A stretch of 16,845 nt of DNA, from NCBI GenBank assembly GCA_964406005.1, contig CAYOPZ010000052.1, forward strand, positions 1 through 16,845, given 5' to 3'. The DNA comes from CAYOPZ01 sp964406005. GTDB taxonomy: Bacteria > Bacteroidota > Bacteroidia > Bacteroidales > SM23-62. The translations under genes were made by a program, and so were the position numbers. Each line of letters starts with the position of its first letter. The stretch's first letter is position 1. Below the pieces are notes generated by a model that was not told the origin of the DNA, searched no databases, and saw only the letters and a list, made by a program, of their open reading frames with translations. Positions 14,271 through 16,845 of the stretch are shown here, piece after piece.

Positions 14271-15407
14271 ATGAGAAAGTTATTTCTTTTTGGAATTTCA
14301 CTTTTGATAATCTGTTCCTGTGAAAATGAATATACGGTTACTGGAACGGATTATACCGAATATACCGGCAGTGATTCCATTGAGTCCTGGATATCTTTCT
14401 ACCCGGCAGAAAAATATGCAGGCTACAAATCTGTCGGCAAGCCGGAGTTGAAACTTCGTTTTGTGACAGGAAAAAACTTTTCAGGCATCAAACATCACCT
14501 GGCCTGCACAAAATTCATTGAGAAAAATGAATTGATTGTCAGATTCGACAGCATTCAAAATGACATGACACCGTTTTTGGAAACAAGGCCTGCAGATGCC
14601 TATGTTGACCTGCCTGAAAATGTCAATACGATCACGTTGATAAACGGTCATGCAATAGATAAATATGAAGTTATTGTTACTGAAACGAAAGTTGAGGTTT
14701 ATTCGATCGTTAATAACCATACATCTGTGTTTTATGACAAAATATTCAGATATCCGGAGAACACATTTATTGTCGCAGGCTGGCCAAAATCAACCGATGA
14801 GAACCTGTATACAGATTTTTTAAGTATTCTTTCCAATGAGATATCCCTGGTCGGGTATGAATTTCACGGTGAAGGCAAAATTCCTTATCCATACTACGAT
14901 AACCCTGTAACTGACTGCAATGCGGCAGTCTTCGAATATGCAAATGAATCTGATTTTGACAGGGCTGGTGAATTGCTTGAGGCATATACCCTGGAGCACA
15001 TTCCGCCGGACAAAGGCAAGGGTATTTCTATGATTGGCTGGAACAACAAACGCTTTCTCAGCTATTCATTCTATGATATGCCGTACGAATTTGAAGCAAT
15101 TCTCCTTTATAAGCCCCTCCGTTTGCCTGCTGTCAGCTGCAATCCTGAGATTAATGTCCTAAAGTTTTCAGAAGGATTGGATATGGTTGATACGATCGCA
15201 ATAAACACATACCCAGGGCAGATAAATGACAGTATTTATATTGCCATGAATCTTCCCGAGGAACTGAATGCAGTTGGATCGATAATCAGGCTCAATTTAA
15301 GAAAGCCCGGTGGAATGCCCGGATGTTACCAGGGTGAAATGCCAATATTTCCGGCAAAGCCAGTAATATACATCACCAGGGCGGAACGTAATAATATGCC
15401 GGATTAG
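14271..15407 (+). CDS. Lipoprotein of unknown function
   Basis: I do not recognise a domain in this 378-residue protein. It has a lipoprotein signal peptide: MRKLFLFGISLLIICSC, with the lipobox I-C-S-C and Cys17 as the acylated residue, followed by ENE. The mature chain is rich in aromatic and acidic residues, with no membrane segment and no recognisable enzyme motif. The C-terminal part (about 290-350, LDMVDTIAINTYPGQINDSIYIAMNLP) looks like beta-strands. It is the only plus-strand gene between the hip operon and the convergent hydrolase lipoprotein (20 bp apart at their 3' ends). The ATG at 14271 directly precedes the signal peptide. Surface attachment, at least in the outer-membrane or periplasmic leaflet, is inferred from the lipobox alone. 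Confidence 0.75.
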   Translation: MRKLFLFGISLLIICSCENEYTVTGTDYTEYTGSDSIESWISFYPAEKYAGYKSVGKPELKLRFVTGKNFSGIKHHLACTKFIEKNELIVRFDSIQNDMTPFLETRPADAYVDLPENVNTITLINGHAIDKYEVIVTETKVEVYSIVNNHTSVFYDKIFRYPENTFIVAGWPKSTDENLYTDFLSILSNEISLVGYEFHGEGKIPYPYYDNPVTDCNAAVFEYANESDFDRAGELLEAYTLEHIPPDKGKGISMIGWNNKRFLSYSFYDMPYEFEAILLYKPLRLPAVSCNPEINVLKFSEGLDMVDTIAINTYPGQINDSIYIAMNLPEELNAVGSIIRLNLRKPGGMPGCYQGEMPIFPAKPVIYITRAERNNMPD

Positions 15408-15427
15408 GCGGGTATATGAAAACAGCA

Positions 15428-16648
15428 TTATTGCCGGGTTTCCAGATCCTCAAGTACTTCACCGAAATGCTGCATATCCGGATTATCCGGTTCGGCCAGG
15501 CGGTAAACCATTAAGACCTGTCTCAGTTTGGGTATGTCTTTTTGACCGGCAAACTGCTGTGCGAGAGAATAACAGGCAATCCCGATGAAGCCGCCAAGCC
15601 GCTTACAGGCCATTCCCCTGAACCCGCCGGTTTCTGAGGTCATTTTTTCATGCAGGGCCGTGATCTCCCTCTTCCACCAGGTTTCATTCTCTTCCATTAA
15701 GGCCTGGTCATAGATCTGGCGCATTCTTGTTTCAAAACGAAGGCTTTCTTCAAGTTGGGACAGTTGTTGCCTGTACGTCTCTTTATTCGTTATACCGGCG
15801 GTTGCCGAAATAAAGGAACCTGTTTTTTCAAAGGATTTTACAGATGCCATGTTACGGCTTATACAGGCAGCCTGTATTAAATCTCCTGCATTCACCAACG
15901 AATCGATGCGTACCTGTTGCTCCCGGACATATTGACGAACCTGTTGCCTGCCGTACCTGCGGTTTGAGTTATCCGCCAGCCGAAACCAGGCAAAAACGCT
16001 TGTCAGCCTGTCTTTTCCCGGCCAGGCATGCGAGGCTCTTATAAGCTCGATGTGCACACCGGAAGGCAGGCTCGCCGGATCCAGGATATACCGGGCCGTC
16101 TCAAGAAAATTAAAATCGTCCATCCCGATCAGGCCCATTATTGGGCATTTTATCGCAGAAAGCTGACCGGGACCGGTAAAGGCTCCGCTGGCAATAACGC
16201 CGTCCACGGAATGATCAACGGCATATGCGAGTGCCATTCGGGCACCGCCCGAAAAACCTGCAAGCCATGTATGCTCCCCGACGGGATAACGGCTTTTTAT
16301 ATCGGCAATGAGTTCATCCAGTTCCCGTACAAAATCGGGGTCGTTGTTCTGAATGAGATTGGAAGCTGCCAGTACGGCCGGGTATTCCGTAACGGATTCC
16401 TTCAAACGGTCCATGGCCAGGTACCCTGCCCCATGCGGATCGATGGCCACAAGCAAAGGAAGGTCCTGCTGCGTCTTATTGCGGGGAGGAATATACAGCT
16501 CGTAGGAATGTGCCGGGTTCGAAGAACAGGAATCGGTTCGTTCGACTGCATCCAGATTTTCGGAATTCCTGCCCGGGAAGTTACAGGCGGACAATGCTGC
16601 GAGCAGGATTGAAAAGACAATGAACGGTTTTTGGGGATTGAATGGCAT
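15428..16648 (-). CDS. Lipoprotein alpha/beta hydrolase with long helical C-terminus
   Basis: The 406-residue protein starts at ATG 16648 (MPFNPQKPFIVFSILLAALSAC), which puts a lipobox L-S-A-C at Cys22. An upstream in-frame TTG would add 35 residues in front of the signal peptide and is less likely. The hydrolase domain (about 48-222) shows LLVAIDPHGAG, the nucleophile elbow AGFSGGARMA with S133, an acid in GLIGMDDFNF (D177 or D178) and the His in RASHAWPGKD (H207), so the triad looks complete. This is the esterase/PHB-depolymerase-like type of alpha/beta hydrolase. The remainder (about 230-406) is predicted helical and charged (QQVRQYVREQQVRIDSL), with no domain known to me, perhaps a tetratricopeptide-like or oligomerisation region. 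The substrate is unknown. Confidence 0.8.
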   Translation of the reverse strand: MPFNPQKPFIVFSILLAALSACNFPGRNSENLDAVERTDSCSSNPAHSYELYIPPRNKTQQDLPLLVAIDPHGAGYLAMDRLKESVTEYPAVLAASNLIQNNDPDFVRELDELIADIKSRYPVGEHTWLAGFSGGARMALAYAVDHSVDGVIASGAFTGPGQLSAIKCPIMGLIGMDDFNFLETARYILDPASLPSGVHIELIRASHAWPGKDRLTSVFAWFRLADNSNRRYGRQQVRQYVREQQVRIDSLVNAGDLIQAACISRNMASVKSFEKTGSFISATAGITNKETYRQQLSQLEESLRFETRMRQIYDQALMEENETWWKREITALHEKMTSETGGFRGMACKRLGGFIGIACYSLAQQFAGQKDIPKLRQVLMVYRLAEPDNPDMQHFGEVLEDLETRQ

Positions 16649-16753
16649 CGGTCGACAGGATTTGAAATTCAAAGATCGCATTTTTCCAATGATCTGCCCA
16701 AACATTGCACAGTACTCTTCGGGGTGGCAACGGAAGCCTGTAATTCCCCACAA

Positions 16754-16845
16754 CTTGATTATTAATGAATTACTTCGTATATTTCTATATACTAACCCGT
16801 TGTGCTATTAAGAAGCCAACGCATATTTTAAATGGTTCAATGGTT
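16754..16845. other. A+T-rich intergenic region to window edge
   Basis: No gene is seen. GTATATTTCTATATAC at 16777-16792 is an inverted repeat with 6-bp arms and a 4-bp spacer, upstream of the hydrolase lipoprotein; it could be an operator but may be chance in A+T-rich DNA. Confidence 0.3.

Noticed and set aside
16649..16753. TTG-initiated extension of the hydrolase lipoprotein
   Set aside because: It would place 35 residues before a clear lipoprotein signal peptide that starts at ATG 16648.

Overview
The window looks like a chromosomal segment of a Bacteroidota bacterium, probably class Bacteroidia. Four things support this: two near-consensus Bacteroidetes-type promoters (TTTG, 20 bp, TAnnTTTG), weak Shine-Dalgarno sequences, cell-envelope proteins typical of the phylum (a receptor with an N-terminal carboxypeptidase-regulatory-like domain; an OmpA protein with PD40 repeats), and membrane-anchored LytTR and HTH-like regulators. 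No rRNA, tRNA, CRISPR array, transposase or integrase was seen.

Layout. 1-4413 (minus strand) is an envelope block. It holds the 5' end of a probable TonB-dependent receptor (cut by the window edge), an OmpA/PD40 protein, a secreted ankyrin-repeat protein whose stop lies 2 bp before the OmpA start, and a small hydrophobic protein built from pentapeptide repeats. 4533-5414 (minus) is a four-helix membrane LytTR regulator. 5436-6590 (minus) is an AAA ATPase of the DUF4143 type. 6812-7921 (plus) is an unrelated Bacteroidetes-type P-loop ATPase with a clear promoter. 8015-9132 holds a four-unit 24-bp repeat array followed by a broken Fic gene, read in three successive frames and apparently lacking an internal block. 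9317-11146 (minus) is a two-gene unit: a membrane-anchored alpha/beta hydrolase, then a secreted DUF4350/GATase-like protein. 11270-12577 (plus), divergent from that unit, is a membrane-tethered HTH-like regulator with a large C-terminal extracytoplasmic region. 12588-14054 (minus) is a split HipA toxin-antitoxin operon (hipB, HipA N-domain, HipA kinase), with repeated palindromic operators upstream. 14271-15407 (plus) is an orphan lipoprotein. 15428-16648 (minus) is a lipoprotein alpha/beta hydrolase.

How the genes may work together. The centre (5.4-9.3 kb) and the hip operon look like accessory DNA: two ATPases, a decayed Fic gene, a toxin-antitoxin system and several short repeats. The flanks are envelope and regulatory genes. 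The most unusual signals are the hip operator array, the 24-bp repeats before the Fic remnant, the Fic deletion that seems to remove the autoinhibitory helix, and an 11-bp inverted repeat abutting the start codon of the pentapeptide protein next to the LytTR gene.
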